A stretch of DNA of 64,000 nucleotides, taken from contig NZ_JHEL01000015.1 in the NCBI RefSeq assembly GCF_000710345.2, forward strand, positions 310,001 through 374,000, in the 5' to 3' direction. Positions 38,922 through 48,544 of the stretch are shown here, piece by piece; the first letter of the stretch is position 1; every line of letters begins with the position of its first letter. The stretch comes from Curtobacterium sp. S6. GTDB lineage: Bacteria > Actinomycetota > Actinomycetes > Actinomycetales > Micrococcaceae. The position numbers and the translations under genes are program-made. Under the pieces are notes generated by a model. It was not told the origin of the DNA. It made no database searches and was given only the letters and a program-made list of their open reading frames with translations.

Positions 38922-41764
38922 TCTTCTTCCGATACTTCCTGAAACTCGTCTGTACTGATGATGCTCTCTTCGTCCCCGTTCGAGGGCGAGTCGAGCTCGT
39001 GGATGATGACACCACGTTTGATGAGGTTGATCGCCGCTTCGCAGCCGGTGCGCCACGTGGCGTCCTCGACCGCGTGACCTAGTTGGTCTAATGCATCGAT
39101 GACCTGTTTCGTTGCCCGCACGAAGTCGCCGGCGACCAAGTCAGATCCCTCCAACGAATGGGCCAGTGTCCCGCCGCGGGCCCAACGATAGATGGACCAC
39201 ATGAGCCCGACGTCTGGCACGGGCGTTTCGGGCAGACGATGGCGGCGTTCCGCCGAAGTCAGTTCATTCCATAGCGCGTGGAGTTCGGTGACGCGTTCTC
39301 CCAAATTCGCGGGATATTTCCGCATAAAGACGGTCTCTTCTCGCTTACCGGAAAAGACCAGCGTAGACATGGCCGCGCACAGAGCCGCCGGGTCAAGTTC
39401 GGCAAAGTATCCGTCCCTCAGGGCGAGAGACGTCAGCAAGTCACGGTCTCCGTAGATTTTTCTCAGGGCCTCGCCTGCGCGTTGAAGCTCGGGTCTCCCG
39501 TCCTGTCCAGGAGCCACGTACCCGTAGTCGGCCAGAAGCTCGAGGATGTGGGCAAAGCGTTGCGCAATCGTATTGGTGCGTGAATCGATCTGGTGCCGAA
39601 GAGAGTCCGTCTCCTTCTTCAACTTCACCCATCGATTGAACCATCGGGCGTGATCCTCCCGCTCCGAACATCCGTGGCACGGGTGGGACTCCACGGCCTT
39701 TCGAAGGCGTTCTATTTCATCCCGCTCCTGGTCACGGCGCTGAAAGTCCGGAACCTTCGAGGACGATAGGGAACGCGGCGGCCTCCCCTCGTCCAGGGCG
39801 GTCGTCGCTCGGGCCGACATGTCTCGCCGTTCCTGAGGGGTACGGCCGGTGAAATGCTTCGGAACCTTCACCTTCGAGACGACATTTACATCACCGTCAA
39901 AATCGGAAGGCCCGACCACGCGCAAATGTGCAGAAAGCGTGACGACCCCAACCCTCGTCTCGAATCCACCCTGGGGCTTTCCGACGACCACGGCATATCC
40001 CGCGTTTCGTCCTCGAGGAACCTCGATGACGTCGCCGGGGTTCAGCAGCTGAAGCATCGAATCGACCGCATCCCGATTGGCCCTCTTGCGGTCCCTCGAA
40101 AACTTTTTCTCGCTTTGGTTCAACCTATACTTTAGGTTTGAGTATTCGACGTAATCTCCGAGGTGGCAGGTCATGGACTCTTCGTATCCCTCGAGCGCCT
40201 TCTCCTGGCGTCGTACCTTCGAGGCGAGGTTCACCACGGATTTGTCCGCCTGGAACTGAGCGAAGGAGGATTCCAAGATGCTCATGGCCCTGTCCGAGCC
40301 GAAGTGGTCCAGCAGATTGACCGACATGTTGTACGTCGGCCGGAAGCTCGAATACAGCGGGTAGGTGCGTCGCGAGGCGAGCCCTGCGATCTGGCGCGCG
40401 TCCATTCCGTCGTCCCAGAGGACCACAGCGTGCCCTTCGACGTCGATACCGCGCCGACCGGCGCGACCCGTGAGCTGGGTGTACTCCCCCGGCGTAATAT
40501 CGACGTGTTGCTCGCCGTTGAACTTGGAGAGCTTCTCGATGACGACCGACCGTGCCGGCATGTTAATCCCGAGCGCCAAGGTCTCGGTCGCGAAAACCAC
40601 CTGGACCAGGCCCATCGAAAATAGATGTTCGACGATCTCCTTGAACAGGGGCAACATGCCCGCGTGATGCGAGGCGATGCCCCGACACAGGCCTTCCCTC
40701 CAAGTGTCGAACCCGAGGACCCGGAGGTCTTTGAGATCGATGGATGCCGTCGCCTCGGAAATGTAAGCACGGATGATCTGGGCCTGTCGCTGATCGGTCA
40801 GCCGCACGTCGGCGTTGATGCACTGCGAGACGGCGTCGTCGCACGCGGCGCGCGAAAAGATGAAATAAATGGCCGGAAGGAGGCCCTCTTCTTCCAGCGA
40901 ACGCAGGACCACGGGCCTGGGAGCCCGACGCATCCGCTGAGCCCCGGACCGCCCATGGCCCTTTCCATGCCGACCCCGTTTGGGCGCGCCCCGTTTCGAG
41001 GTGGCTTTCAGCAGCTCGGTATTGACCTTGAGCTTCTCCGCACCGCCCGTCCGAACGATGTCTGCGGCTTTCGAGATCGTCGTATTGTCGGCGAAAAGAT
41101 CGTAGATCCGGTGACCCGTCATGACATGTTGCCAGAGGGGCACGGGCCGATGTTCCGAGACGACCACGGTGGTTGAGCCTCGCACCGTGTCGAGCCACTG
41201 GCCAAATTCCTCGGCGTTGGAAATGGTCGCCGACAGGGAAACCACGGCCACGGACTCGGGGAGGTGAATGATGACCTCTTCCCACACCGCTCCCCTGAAA
41301 CGGTCGGCCAGGTAGTGAACCTCGTCCATCACGACGTACCCCAGCGAATCCAGGGTGCTCGACTGCGCGTACAACATGTTGCGCAAGACTTCGGTGGTCA
41401 TCACCATGATCGGCGCCTCGGAATTGACCGCGACGTCTCCGGTGAGGAGCCCGACGTGATCCGAGCCGTAAATGGCGCAAAGGTCTTGGTATTTTTGGTT
41501 GGAGAGCGCCTTGATGGGGGTCGTATAAAACGCTTTCTTGCCTTGTTCGCGGGCGAGGTACACGGCGAATTCGCCGACGACCGTTTTTCCGGCACCGGTT
41601 GGGGCCGCCACAAGGACCCCGTCCCCTCGTTGGAGGACCTCGCAAGACTCACGTTGAAAGTCGTCCAGGGGAAAGCTGAGAGTGGACTCGAAGGTGCCAA
41701 GCGGAGAGCGCAGATGCTCATTGCGGGCCCGAGCCGCACGGTATTGGTCGGCATAACTAGGCAT
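38918..41764 (-). CDS. helY: DEAD/DEAH-box helicase, Ski2/HelY type
   Basis: This is a large superfamily 2 helicase of 948 residues related to mycobacterial HelY and eukaryotic Mtr4/Ski2 RNA helicases. Motif I is APTGAGKTVVGEFA, motif II DEVHYLAD, motif III SLSATISN, and motif VI is QLTGRAGRRGIDVEG. An rRNA-processing arch-like region and the DSHCT C-terminal domain (WARGGTLAHSLEGSDLVAGD) follow. Positions of actinobacterial helY downstream of tatC and the pafBC operon are conserved. A basic His/Gly/Arg stretch (GAPKRGRHGKGHGRSGAQ) interrupts the core at about residue 250-275. Confidence 0.93.
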   Translation of the reverse strand: MPSYADQYRAARARNEHLRSPLGTFESTLSFPLDDFQRESCEVLQRGDGVLVAAPTGAGKTVVGEFAVYLAREQGKKAFYTTPIKALSNQKYQDLCAIYGSDHVGLLTGDVAVNSEAPIMVMTTEVLRNMLYAQSSTLDSLGYVVMDEVHYLADRFRGAVWEEVIIHLPESVAVVSLSATISNAEEFGQWLDTVRGSTTVVVSEHRPVPLWQHVMTGHRIYDLFADNTTISKAADIVRTGGAEKLKVNTELLKATSKRGAPKRGRHGKGHGRSGAQRMRRAPRPVVLRSLEEEGLLPAIYFIFSRAACDDAVSQCINADVRLTDQRQAQIIRAYISEATASIDLKDLRVLGFDTWREGLCRGIASHHAGMLPLFKEIVEHLFSMGLVQVVFATETLALGINMPARSVVIEKLSKFNGEQHVDITPGEYTQLTGRAGRRGIDVEGHAVVLWDDGMDARQIAGLASRRTYPLYSSFRPTYNMSVNLLDHFGSDRAMSILESSFAQFQADKSVVNLASKVRRQEKALEGYEESMTCHLGDYVEYSNLKYRLNQSEKKFSRDRKRANRDAVDSMLQLLNPGDVIEVPRGRNAGYAVVVGKPQGGFETRVGVVTLSAHLRVVGPSDFDGDVNVVSKVKVPKHFTGRTPQERRDMSARATTALDEGRPPRSLSSSKVPDFQRRDQERDEIERLRKAVESHPCHGCSEREDHARWFNRWVKLKKETDSLRHQIDSRTNTIAQRFAHILELLADYGYVAPGQDGRPELQRAGEALRKIYGDRDLLTSLALRDGYFAELDPAALCAAMSTLVFSGKREETVFMRKYPANLGERVTELHALWNELTSAERRHRLPETPVPDVGLMWSIYRWARGGTLAHSLEGSDLVAGDFVRATKQVIDALDQLGHAVEDATWRTGCEAAINLIKRGVIIHELDSPSNGDEESIISTDEFQEVSEEE

Positions 41765-41845
41765 GCTCCCACCCTATCGGTCTCCGGGAGGGGCCGGACG
41801 CCGATTCAGCTACGCGCCTCACAGGGCCTTGATCAAACCGGTGCT

Positions 41846-42700
41846 CTACTTCGTGGACTCGACTCCCAAATCCTTCAGGCGGGCATCCGGAGTAGCTTGG
41901 TCGGCTTCCGTTCCGTAACTTTCGGCCAGTTTCGCATTCTTCTTGTCACGACGCTTGTCGTTATTGATGCAGATGACGATGGCCAGGAAGAAGAGGAGCA
42001 ACAACGGCGCCATGAGGTAGAACATGGTCATCACGTCCGTGCCGGGCGCCGTCATGGCGGCGAGGAGCGCAACGATGACCACGACCCATCGCCATGACTT
42101 CAGGATCGTCTTACCGCGGATCAGCCCCATCATGTTGACCCCGACAAGAGCCACCGGGACCACGAAGGAGATGCCGAAGGAAAGAATCAGCTTGACCACA
42201 AAGGAAATGTAGGTTTTGGCCTCGATGAAGTTCGATTGGCCTTCGGGCGTAAACGCGGTCAAGGTGAAGACGGCGGCCGGCATGCACAACCAGGCAATGA
42301 AAATGCCCAAGAGAAAAAGAGGAACGGAAACCCCGATGAAACTCATCGCATAGAGTTTCTCTTTCTTATGCAGTGCCGGCATGATGTAGGCCCACAATTG
42401 ATACAGCCACACGGGCGAGGCGAGCACCAACCCGATCGCCAGCGATACCTGAACCATCACGTCGAAGGCCGATGCGACGCCGTTGAAATTGATGCTGGCG
42501 TGGCGCCCTTGCTCCGTGGCGATCTCGGCGATGGGCTCGGTGATCGCCTTCATGACGGGATTGTAGAAAAAGAATCCCGCGACGGCCCCGATGACGGTCG
42601 CGATGGCGGCCTTGATCAGGCGATTGCGGAATTCGCGGAGGTGTTCCCGCAACGCCATCTGCGCCTCGGGATTACCCTTCCGGCTATATTTTGATGCCAT
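41846..42700 (-). CDS. tatC: Sec-independent translocase TatC
   Basis: TatC is the twin-arginine signal receptor. The 284 residues have six hydrophobic segments and the N-terminal motif MALREHLREFRNRL with the conserved Glu of the signal-binding site, then the FFFYNPVMKAITEP loop and the LWAYIMPALHKKEK motif. The C-terminal ~40 residues are charged and specific to actinobacteria. tatA lies upstream with a terminator-like hairpin between them; helY follows. Confidence 0.95.
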   Translation of the reverse strand: MASKYSRKGNPEAQMALREHLREFRNRLIKAAIATVIGAVAGFFFYNPVMKAITEPIAEIATEQGRHASINFNGVASAFDVMVQVSLAIGLVLASPVWLYQLWAYIMPALHKKEKLYAMSFIGVSVPLFLLGIFIAWLCMPAAVFTLTAFTPEGQSNFIEAKTYISFVVKLILSFGISFVVPVALVGVNMMGLIRGKTILKSWRWVVVIVALLAAMTAPGTDVMTMFYLMAPLLLLFFLAIVICINNDKRRDKKNAKLAESYGTEADQATPDARLKDLGVESTK

Positions 42701-42744
42701 GAGCTCTTATCGTCCTTGACTCAACACGCGATATCTCGCATAAA

Positions 42745-42773
42745 GCGGGCCATGCCGCATGGCATGGACCCGC
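42745..42773 (-). terminator. terminator after tatA
   Basis: A 12-bp stem with one bulged base (42745-42756 with 42761-42773) lies 17 bases beyond the tatA stop. On the minus strand it is followed by TTTATG. It would attenuate transcription from tatA into tatC. Confidence 0.7.
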
Positions 42774-42789
42774 TCTTCGAGAACGTCGA

Positions 42790-43095
42790 TCAGTTGTGCG
42801 ACGTCCCCTGATCTCGGACGTTCGGCTCACCGGTCGCTCCGCCCGGGGCGTGCGAACCGGCGGGCTTCTCCTCGCCGTTAGAGACGACTTCGCCGTTGAC
42901 GACGTGTGACTTCTTGGAACCGTCACGGCCGTCCGACTTGTCGTCCTTCATTTCCTTGACTTCAGACTTGAAGATGCGCATGGACTGACCCAGGCTGCGT
43001 GCCATGCCGGGAAGCTTGGGAGCTCCGAACAGCAAGAGAATGATGACCAGAAGGATCACCAGGTACAGGGGGTGGTCGAAGAGCCTACCGAGCAT
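42790..43095 (-). CDS. tatA: Sec-independent translocase TatA
   Basis: TatA oligomerises to form the Tat translocation path. The 101 residues have a short N-terminal membrane helix ([18 protein letters not shown]) ending in the conserved Phe-Gly, then the amphipathic helix ([22 protein letters not shown]) and a polar tail. Its start lies inside the end of the upstream membrane-protein gene (11-base overlap), with AAAGGA as ribosome binding site. Confidence 0.95.
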   Translation of the reverse strand: MLGRLFDHPLYLVILLVIILLLFGAPKLPGMARSLGQSMRIFKSEVKEMKDDKSDGRDGSKKSHVVNGEVVSNGEEKPAGSHAPGGATGEPNVRDQGTSHN

Positions 43096-43480
43096 GAGTA
43101 TTTCCTTTCTTATCGCCTCGGAGCAGATCCCTCATATTCTGGGGCTGCCCAAGACGGTCACGCCGCGCGATGCGCTGGGCGACTTGACGATCGTGTCGCG
43201 TCGAGCGTTCGCGAAGGTAGTCCTCGCGAGCTTGGTGAATGGGAATCAGGATGCCTGGCACCGGTGCCTCACGGATCCCCGTGGCCACGGAACTCGACGC
43301 CTGCTCCCACCTGTTTGTCATATCTTCCCCGAGTGTGCCGACCTCGTCCAACATCGTGAAAAATCGCCGGGCGACCTTCCACAGCAACCAACCGAGAACG
43401 ACCGCGGATATGAGGACGAGGACCGTCCATAACACTATCCAGAACCACCAAGGCATGCCCCCATTATAAACACCCATCAC
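43085..43480 (-). CDS. small single-helix membrane protein between pafBC and tatA
   Basis: I do not recognise a named family. The 131 residues start [13 protein letters not shown], have one membrane helix (about 11-34: [22 protein letters not shown]) and then a cytoplasmic tail predicted to be helical and basic ([20 protein letters not shown]). The GTG start overlaps the pafBC stop (GTGA), and its 3' end overlaps the tatA start. It is therefore translationally coupled on both sides, which suggests it is expressed with tatA. Confidence 0.75.
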   Translation of the reverse strand: MMGVYNGGMPWWFWIVLWTVLVLISAVVLGWLLWKVARRFFTMLDEVGTLGEDMTNRWEQASSSVATGIREAPVPGILIPIHQAREDYLRERSTRHDRQVAQRIARRDRLGQPQNMRDLLRGDKKGNTHAR

Positions 43481-45552
43481 GGTCGCGTTCCTTGATCCTG
43501 CTCGTCGCGCGGGTCACGCAGCCGTGCCTCGATCCCTCGCCGTCTCAGTTCTTGACGCCACGAGTCTTCCCAGGTCTGCGATTGCCACAGGGCAAGATCT
43601 CCACCGTGGTGAATCATCAGTCGATATAAGCTCAGCCAACTCAGAACCCTGATCTTGCGGATGTGTCCCTCGAGGGCCGCCCCGTCGGGAAGCCTCAAGT
43701 TCACGTAACCGACGAGCGATCCTCCCACCACCGTGGACAGTTCAGGCCGGGAACCGTTGATCCACAGATAGGTCGTGGGCTCCTCCGCTGTTTCGCCCGC
43801 CGAGGTAGCACCGTGGTCGCGCGTCGAGGAGGGGGCCTCGTCGGCTTGTTGCGGCTCTCGGACCTTCCGGATGGATTCCACGCGGAACGTGCGCAAGCCC
43901 CCGGACCGTGCGGCCGAGGCGGTCACGTACCAGGTGGACCCGTTCGAGTAGACGTCAAGGGGCCGAATCGCACGCCACGCGGCCGTGCTCTGGGAGCGTG
44001 ACCGGTACAGGATCTCTATCGACTCGCCGGAGCTCGCGGCTTCGCGCACGGCCGCAAGACGCTCGGCGGTCTCCGGCTCGATGTGGATCGACAGCTGCTC
44101 CGCACCAACCCTGGCCTGGTTGGCGGTATCGGCGAGTTTGCGGCCGATGGCGCGGGTCGCCTCGTCGAGGTCCGGGCTGATCTCCCCCAGGAGCTGAAGA
44201 GCTAACAGCAGTCGTAGCGTCTGTTCCGGGGCCAGATTCAACGGTTGATCGAGGTCCCGCGGTAGCTCCACGTGGACGACATCGTCCTGGGCATCGACCC
44301 TCAAATAGGCGCTGCCCAGGAGTTCGTCGCCCGCGTTGGCCAGCGCGTGTAGATCTCGCGTGACCTGCCGTTGCGGGACTCCTAGGTGCTCGGCGAGTTC
44401 GGCCGTGGTGCATCCGGTGTGCGATCCCAGGTAGGAGGCCAAGTCCACCATGCGAACGAAGCGCCGATCGCTCGCTTCCCGGTTGCGCTCCTTGCGGGGC
44501 GGTTGAACCTCACAGTTCGAGTTGTAGGCAGACGAAACCTGTGTCTGTCGCGTCAGCGCCTTTGCGGTCAGATTCTTCGCTCGGTCCCGCACCTCTGCCT
44601 CGGTGAATCCCGTGTGTCGGGGAACCGTCAGCCCAACGGCCCCGCCGAGTTCCGCGATGCACCGAATCAGCTCGCGAACCTCGGGAACGTCGACCTCCGC
44701 GGTGGAAAAGTCTCCGCCTTCCGCATCATCCGCGCCGAATCCCTCCGCGGTCGGATCCGGCCGTCGGACACCGGCGCCGGCCTCCACCCAATCCATGATC
44801 ATGGGCCACGCGGGTGTCGGAAAGCTCAAACGAATCCGGGGGTTGGGCGCCTCGGAGACCCCCTCGAGCGCCCGGGACATCGAGAATCCGGAATCGGCAC
44901 CGGGCAAGGAGGTTTCCTTCGCCACGACCCGGCCTATCCTGGAAAGCCGGAACATCCGGAATGCGTCCCGGTCGGCGTCCCACCCGCCGAGATACCAATG
45001 CCCAAAGCGTTGGCCCACGCCCCAGGGCCTGACCCTTCGCTCAGAAGATCGGAGCGATTCGGCGCCCCGGTAGAAAAATTCCACCTCGTAGCCCTGCGCG
45101 AGGGCTTCGAGGACTATATCCAGGTTCTCTCCCCCACCGACCAGCCGTGGCGTCAGCTTTGCGTTAGGTTCCATCGAATCTGCGTGATCCCGGTATCCCA
45201 GCCGACGGACCGCGCGGTCGACGTCGCGGGCGTACTCGGGGTCCGACCAGAGCCTCGCGGCGATGCCGAGAGTCAGCCTCTCGGAGGGGGTAAACGGCTC
45301 CCCGGCCAGCCACAACTTGTCGCGGTCCAGGCTGTAGACCGTTTCTCCCATGACCTGGCTCGTCTTCAAACGCATTCCGAGCCGACGGAGGGCAGACTTG
45401 TCGCGTTCGAAAGTTCTCTCGAACGCCGCTTCTGAAATCGCACGCCGATACGCGTCGATGCTCTCCCGGATCCGGCTCCTGGATATGGGCCGGTCCCGGG
45501 AGACCAACAGACTGTAGAGGGCGAAGAGCCGTTCGGGGACGGATGCGGCCAT
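43477..45552 (-). CDS. pafBC: fused PafB-PafC transcriptional regulator (WYL domains)
   Basis: PafB and PafC form a heteromeric activator of the LexA-independent DNA damage response in mycobacteria. Here both are one 691-residue chain. The first half has an N-terminal winged helix (ALYSLLVSRDRPISRSRIRE) and a WYL domain (VEFFYRGAESLRSSERRVRP, about 155-195). The second HTH is at about 366-405 (TTAELAEHLGVPQRQVTRDL), followed by a second WYL domain (IEILYRSRSQSTAAWRAIRP, then GSTWYVTASAARSGGLRTFR). Fused versions are known in some actinobacteria. The gene sits downstream of pafA, as separate pafB-pafC do elsewhere. Confidence 0.92.
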   Translation of the reverse strand: MAASVPERLFALYSLLVSRDRPISRSRIRESIDAYRRAISEAAFERTFERDKSALRRLGMRLKTSQVMGETVYSLDRDKLWLAGEPFTPSERLTLGIAARLWSDPEYARDVDRAVRRLGYRDHADSMEPNAKLTPRLVGGGENLDIVLEALAQGYEVEFFYRGAESLRSSERRVRPWGVGQRFGHWYLGGWDADRDAFRMFRLSRIGRVVAKETSLPGADSGFSMSRALEGVSEAPNPRIRLSFPTPAWPMIMDWVEAGAGVRRPDPTAEGFGADDAEGGDFSTAEVDVPEVRELIRCIAELGGAVGLTVPRHTGFTEAEVRDRAKNLTAKALTRQTQVSSAYNSNCEVQPPRKERNREASDRRFVRMVDLASYLGSHTGCTTAELAEHLGVPQRQVTRDLHALANAGDELLGSAYLRVDAQDDVVHVELPRDLDQPLNLAPEQTLRLLLALQLLGEISPDLDEATRAIGRKLADTANQARVGAEQLSIHIEPETAERLAAVREAASSGESIEILYRSRSQSTAAWRAIRPLDVYSNGSTWYVTASAARSGGLRTFRVESIRKVREPQQADEAPSSTRDHGATSAGETAEEPTTYLWINGSRPELSTVVGGSLVGYVNLRLPDGAALEGHIRKIRVLSWLSLYRLMIHHGGDLALWQSQTWEDSWRQELRRRGIEARLRDPRDEQDQGTRP

Positions 45553-45594
45553 GAGGCTACCTGCGGGGCCGATGGCTCGGCCCCGAGTCCTTTC

Positions 45595-45990
45595 CTAGCG
45601 GGCGTCGACGAGGTCGACCACGAACACGAGAGCCTGATTGGGCCCGATCGCGCCGCCGGCCCCGCGCTCACCGTAGGCGAGCTCCGAGGGGATCTCGAGA
45701 CGCCGGCGTCCGCCGACCTTCATCCCGATCAGCCCCCGGTCCCAGCCTTCGATGACCTGACCGACGCCGGCCTGGAACGCCAACGGCTCGCCGCGGTTCC
45801 ACGAGGCGTCGAATTCTTCGCCGTCTTCATAGGTCACGCCAACATAGTGGCACTGAACCTGGTCGCCCGGAGAGACTTCGCGTCCGGCGCCCACGACGAT
45901 GTCGGTGATTCGCAGTTCCGTCGGGACCGGCCCTTCCGGGAAGTCGACCTCGGGTTTGCTGCGGTCAAGATTGCGTTGTCCAAATGACAT
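45595..45990 (-). CDS. FKBP-type peptidyl-prolyl isomerase (cytoplasmic)
   Basis: This is a single-domain FKBP of 131 residues that catalyses cis-trans isomerisation of prolyl bonds. Motifs are TDIVVGAGREVSPGDQVQCH, GEEFDASWNRGEPLAFQAG, VIEGWDRGLIGMKVGGRR, and the C-terminal LVFVVDLVDAR. There is no signal peptide, so it acts in the cytoplasm. AAAGGAACC precedes the ATG. It lies between a second FKBP and pafBC in the pupylation locus. Confidence 0.95.
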   Translation of the reverse strand: MSFGQRNLDRSKPEVDFPEGPVPTELRITDIVVGAGREVSPGDQVQCHYVGVTYEDGEEFDASWNRGEPLAFQAGVGQVIEGWDRGLIGMKVGGRRRLEIPSELAYGERGAGGAIGPNQALVFVVDLVDAR

Positions 45991-46034
45991 GGGGTTCCTT
46001 TCCTGCGGTGTGTGGCTGACTCGAGGTCGCCACT

Positions 46035-47006
46035 TTACTGAGTGCCGCCCTGTTGCTGGGTACCTTGCTGAGCTGACTGCCCCGAACCTGCCGGATCGGC
46101 CTTGGAAGTCCCCAGGATGTCCACGACGAAGACCAATGGACCGGCGGGCTGTTGCTGGGCGTTGGCGCCCAAGGACTCCTTGGTGCCGTAAGCCTTATCG
46201 GTGGGCACCACCAGGAGGACGCGGTCGCCGACCTTTTTGCCCTTGAGCCCTTCCGTCCATCCCTTGATGACCTGGTTGAGCGGGAAGCCGGTCGGGTCCT
46301 TGGTCCAGTTCGAATCGAACTGTTTACCGTCCGACCATGTCACACCGGAGTATTTGACGAAGACTTGGTCGCTCTCCTTGACCTCGTCGCCCTTTCCATT
46401 GATCAGGTTCTGGGAGGTCAACGTGGTCGGATCGGGCTGCCCCTGGGGAATGGAGATCTCCGGGCCGCTGTCCTTCATCGTGACCGAGGGCAACCCCTCC
46501 TGAGCGGGTACGGGGTCTCCTTCCGCGGACTTCTTGAGCTTCTTGGACACGCTGTAGATCTCCACCGCGCTGGCGTCAGACCCACCCGACTGTCCACCGC
46601 TGGAATCATCCTGCGGCTTCTTGGCATAGGCGAAAGTGGCGCCAACCTTGGTGTCCTTCAGAACGTCATAGACCTTCGGAAGCTTCTCCTTGAGATCGTC
46701 ATTGATCGTGATCGGAATGGGGGCTCCCGAATACGTATCCCCCTGGCTCTTCTGGTCCGCGCCGTTGAAGACGGCGGCGTTGACGAGGATGGTGTCGCCC
46801 TTGCCGACCTTTTCGCCGTCGCCGTCCTTGAGCTCGCGCGTCGAATCGTCTTTGACGGTCAGCGGAGTCTCGAAGGAGATGGACGGGGCCTTATCCGCGC
46901 CTTGATCCTTGTAGTCGATCGAGTCGAGGCCATGGCTGTTGCTGCAACCTGCCAAGGCAAGCGCCAGGGCGACGGTAGCGGCCGAGATTTTCAGGGATCT
47001 ACGCAC
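46035..47006 (-). CDS. FKBP-type peptidyl-prolyl isomerase lipoprotein (two FKBP-like domains)
   Basis: This is a secreted lipoprotein of 323 residues. The signal MRRSLKISAATVALALALAGC ends in lipobox ALAGC (Cys about 21). A first, degenerate FKBP-like domain covers about 60-165 (GDTILVNAAVFNG ... GAPIPITINDDL). A full second FKBP domain (about 180-300) has VKYSGVTWSDGKQFDSNW, QVIKGWTEGLKGKKVGDRV and LVFVVDILGTS. The tail is Gln/Gly-rich. It probably folds exported proteins at the outer membrane face. Located directly downstream of pafA. Confidence 0.93.
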   Translation of the reverse strand: MRRSLKISAATVALALALAGCSNSHGLDSIDYKDQGADKAPSISFETPLTVKDDSTRELKDGDGEKVGKGDTILVNAAVFNGADQKSQGDTYSGAPIPITINDDLKEKLPKVYDVLKDTKVGATFAYAKKPQDDSSGGQSGGSDASAVEIYSVSKKLKKSAEGDPVPAQEGLPSVTMKDSGPEISIPQGQPDPTTLTSQNLINGKGDEVKESDQVFVKYSGVTWSDGKQFDSNWTKDPTGFPLNQVIKGWTEGLKGKKVGDRVLLVVPTDKAYGTKESLGANAQQQPAGPLVFVVDILGTSKADPAGSGQSAQQGTQQQGGTQ

Positions 47007-47105
47007 TGAGTATTTTCCTCACTGTGGTGGCTGAGATTGGCGTGTGGTCGTGTCCGGGGCACGGCGCCGACTCTAGATGAATCGGCAGGGAATGTCCTGG
47101 ACGTG

Positions 47106-48539
47106 TTAGATCAGCGGCGGCATCGGATGGGCGCGGTCGCGGGTGGCTTCCTGCATGAGCTGGATGGAACGTTCGACCTGTTCGTCCGTCGTCGCGAAGG
47201 GATCCTGACAGACGTGGGACATGGACGGCATCTGATTGATTTTGTAGTGCACCCAATCCACGGTGTAGTCGAATCCGCCATGCTGCGCGGCCGCGATGAA
47301 GCGTCCTCGCAGTTGAGCCCGGGTCTCCGGGGGCTTGGTCTCCGCTTGGGCAACGGTGTTTTCATCGACCCACCGACGAACCTGGCCCTTGCGCTCGAGC
47401 AGGTAATAAATGCCTCGTGAACGGTTGATATCGTGATACGCCAAGTCCAATTGCGCGATCTTCGGGTCGGAATAATCCACCCCGCGTTTGGCCGCACTGC
47501 TATCGAGGATCTTCTTCTTGATGGCCCAGTCGATTTCGGTATCGATGCCCGAGGTGTCTTGGCGCTCGATAGCTTCCAGCGTGCGTTCCCAAAGGTCCAG
47601 AATATATCCGGTCTCGTCGCGTCGTGGGCCGTGCTCGGCCACGAAATGTTTCGCCGCCGCAAGGTAGTAGCGCTGAAGGTCCAGGCCGGACATGAGCCTG
47701 CCGTCCTTGAGCTCGACGGTGGCCCGCCCCGTGAGGTCGTGCGAGAGGCTCCGGAGCGCCTGGCCGGTATTGGACAGCTCCAAATCGTCCAGTTCCGAAT
47801 GCTCCTCGATCATCTGAAGGATGATGTCGGTCATTCCCAGCCGAAGCAGCGTGGTCGTCTCCGACATGTTGGAGTCGCCGACGATGACGTGCAATCGACG
47901 GTATTGAGACGCATCGGCGTGCGGCTCGTCACGGGTGTTGATCAGAGGCCGAGACCGCGTGGTCGCCGACGACGAGGCCTCCCACACGTAATCTGCTCGC
48001 TGAGAGAAAGAATAGGAGGCTTCCCCCGATCCGGGAGAACCCTGAGCCTCGGGCGGCCCCGAGGGATGGACTCGCCCCGCGCCAACCACGAGTTGGCGGC
48101 TCACGAGGAAGGGAACGAGGAACCGGACGAGTCGGGAAAATTCGGCCTTGCGCGAGAGCAAGTAATTCTCATGAGACCCGAATGAATGGCCGGCGGAATC
48201 CACATTATTTTTGAAAAGGTGCAGACGCCCGGCCATGTCTTGCGATGCGAGGGACTCCTCCGCGTGCAATGCCAGACGCTCGAAGAGTCGTTCCCCGGCC
48301 TTGTCCTGCCTCACGAGGTCGGTGAGGTCGGCGCATTCGGCGGTCGCGTACTCGGGGTGGGAGCCCACATCCAGGTACAGACGGGCCCCGTTGTCGAGGA
48401 AGACGTTGGAGGATCTCCCCCAATCCACCACCGGACGGAAAAGCTTCCGGGCGGCCTCTTCCGGCCCCAGGTGACCCATCCCGGACATCGAGTACCGAAT
48501 GCCGAATTCGGTTTCTATGCCGAAAATTCTGTTCTTCAT
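47106..48539 (-). CDS. pafA: Pup--protein ligase PafA
   Basis: PafA uses ATP to attach Pup through its C-terminal glutamate to lysines of target proteins. The 477 residues begin with the carboxylate-amine ligase motif NRIFGIETEFGIRYSM, carrying the Glu residues that bind ATP-Mg. They continue with NVFLDNGARLYLDVGSHPEYAT, KNNVDSAGHSFGSHENYL and the conserved TRDEPHADASQYRRLHVIVGDSNMSE segments. It starts 5 bases after the pup stop, so the two are translationally linked. In many actinobacteria prcB-prcA separate pup and pafA; here they do not. Confidence 0.96.
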   Translation of the reverse strand: MKNRIFGIETEFGIRYSMSGMGHLGPEEAARKLFRPVVDWGRSSNVFLDNGARLYLDVGSHPEYATAECADLTDLVRQDKAGERLFERLALHAEESLASQDMAGRLHLFKNNVDSAGHSFGSHENYLLSRKAEFSRLVRFLVPFLVSRQLVVGAGRVHPSGPPEAQGSPGSGEASYSFSQRADYVWEASSSATTRSRPLINTRDEPHADASQYRRLHVIVGDSNMSETTTLLRLGMTDIILQMIEEHSELDDLELSNTGQALRSLSHDLTGRATVELKDGRLMSGLDLQRYYLAAAKHFVAEHGPRRDETGYILDLWERTLEAIERQDTSGIDTEIDWAIKKKILDSSAAKRGVDYSDPKIAQLDLAYHDINRSRGIYYLLERKGQVRRWVDENTVAQAETKPPETRAQLRGRFIAAAQHGGFDYTVDWVHYKINQMPSMSHVCQDPFATTDEQVERSIQLMQEATRDRAHPMPPLI

Positions 48540-48544
48540 GCGGC

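Noticed and set aside
48540-48544. Hidden prcB/prcA between pup and pafA
   Set aside because: Only five bases separate the two genes, so no proteasome subunit can be encoded there.
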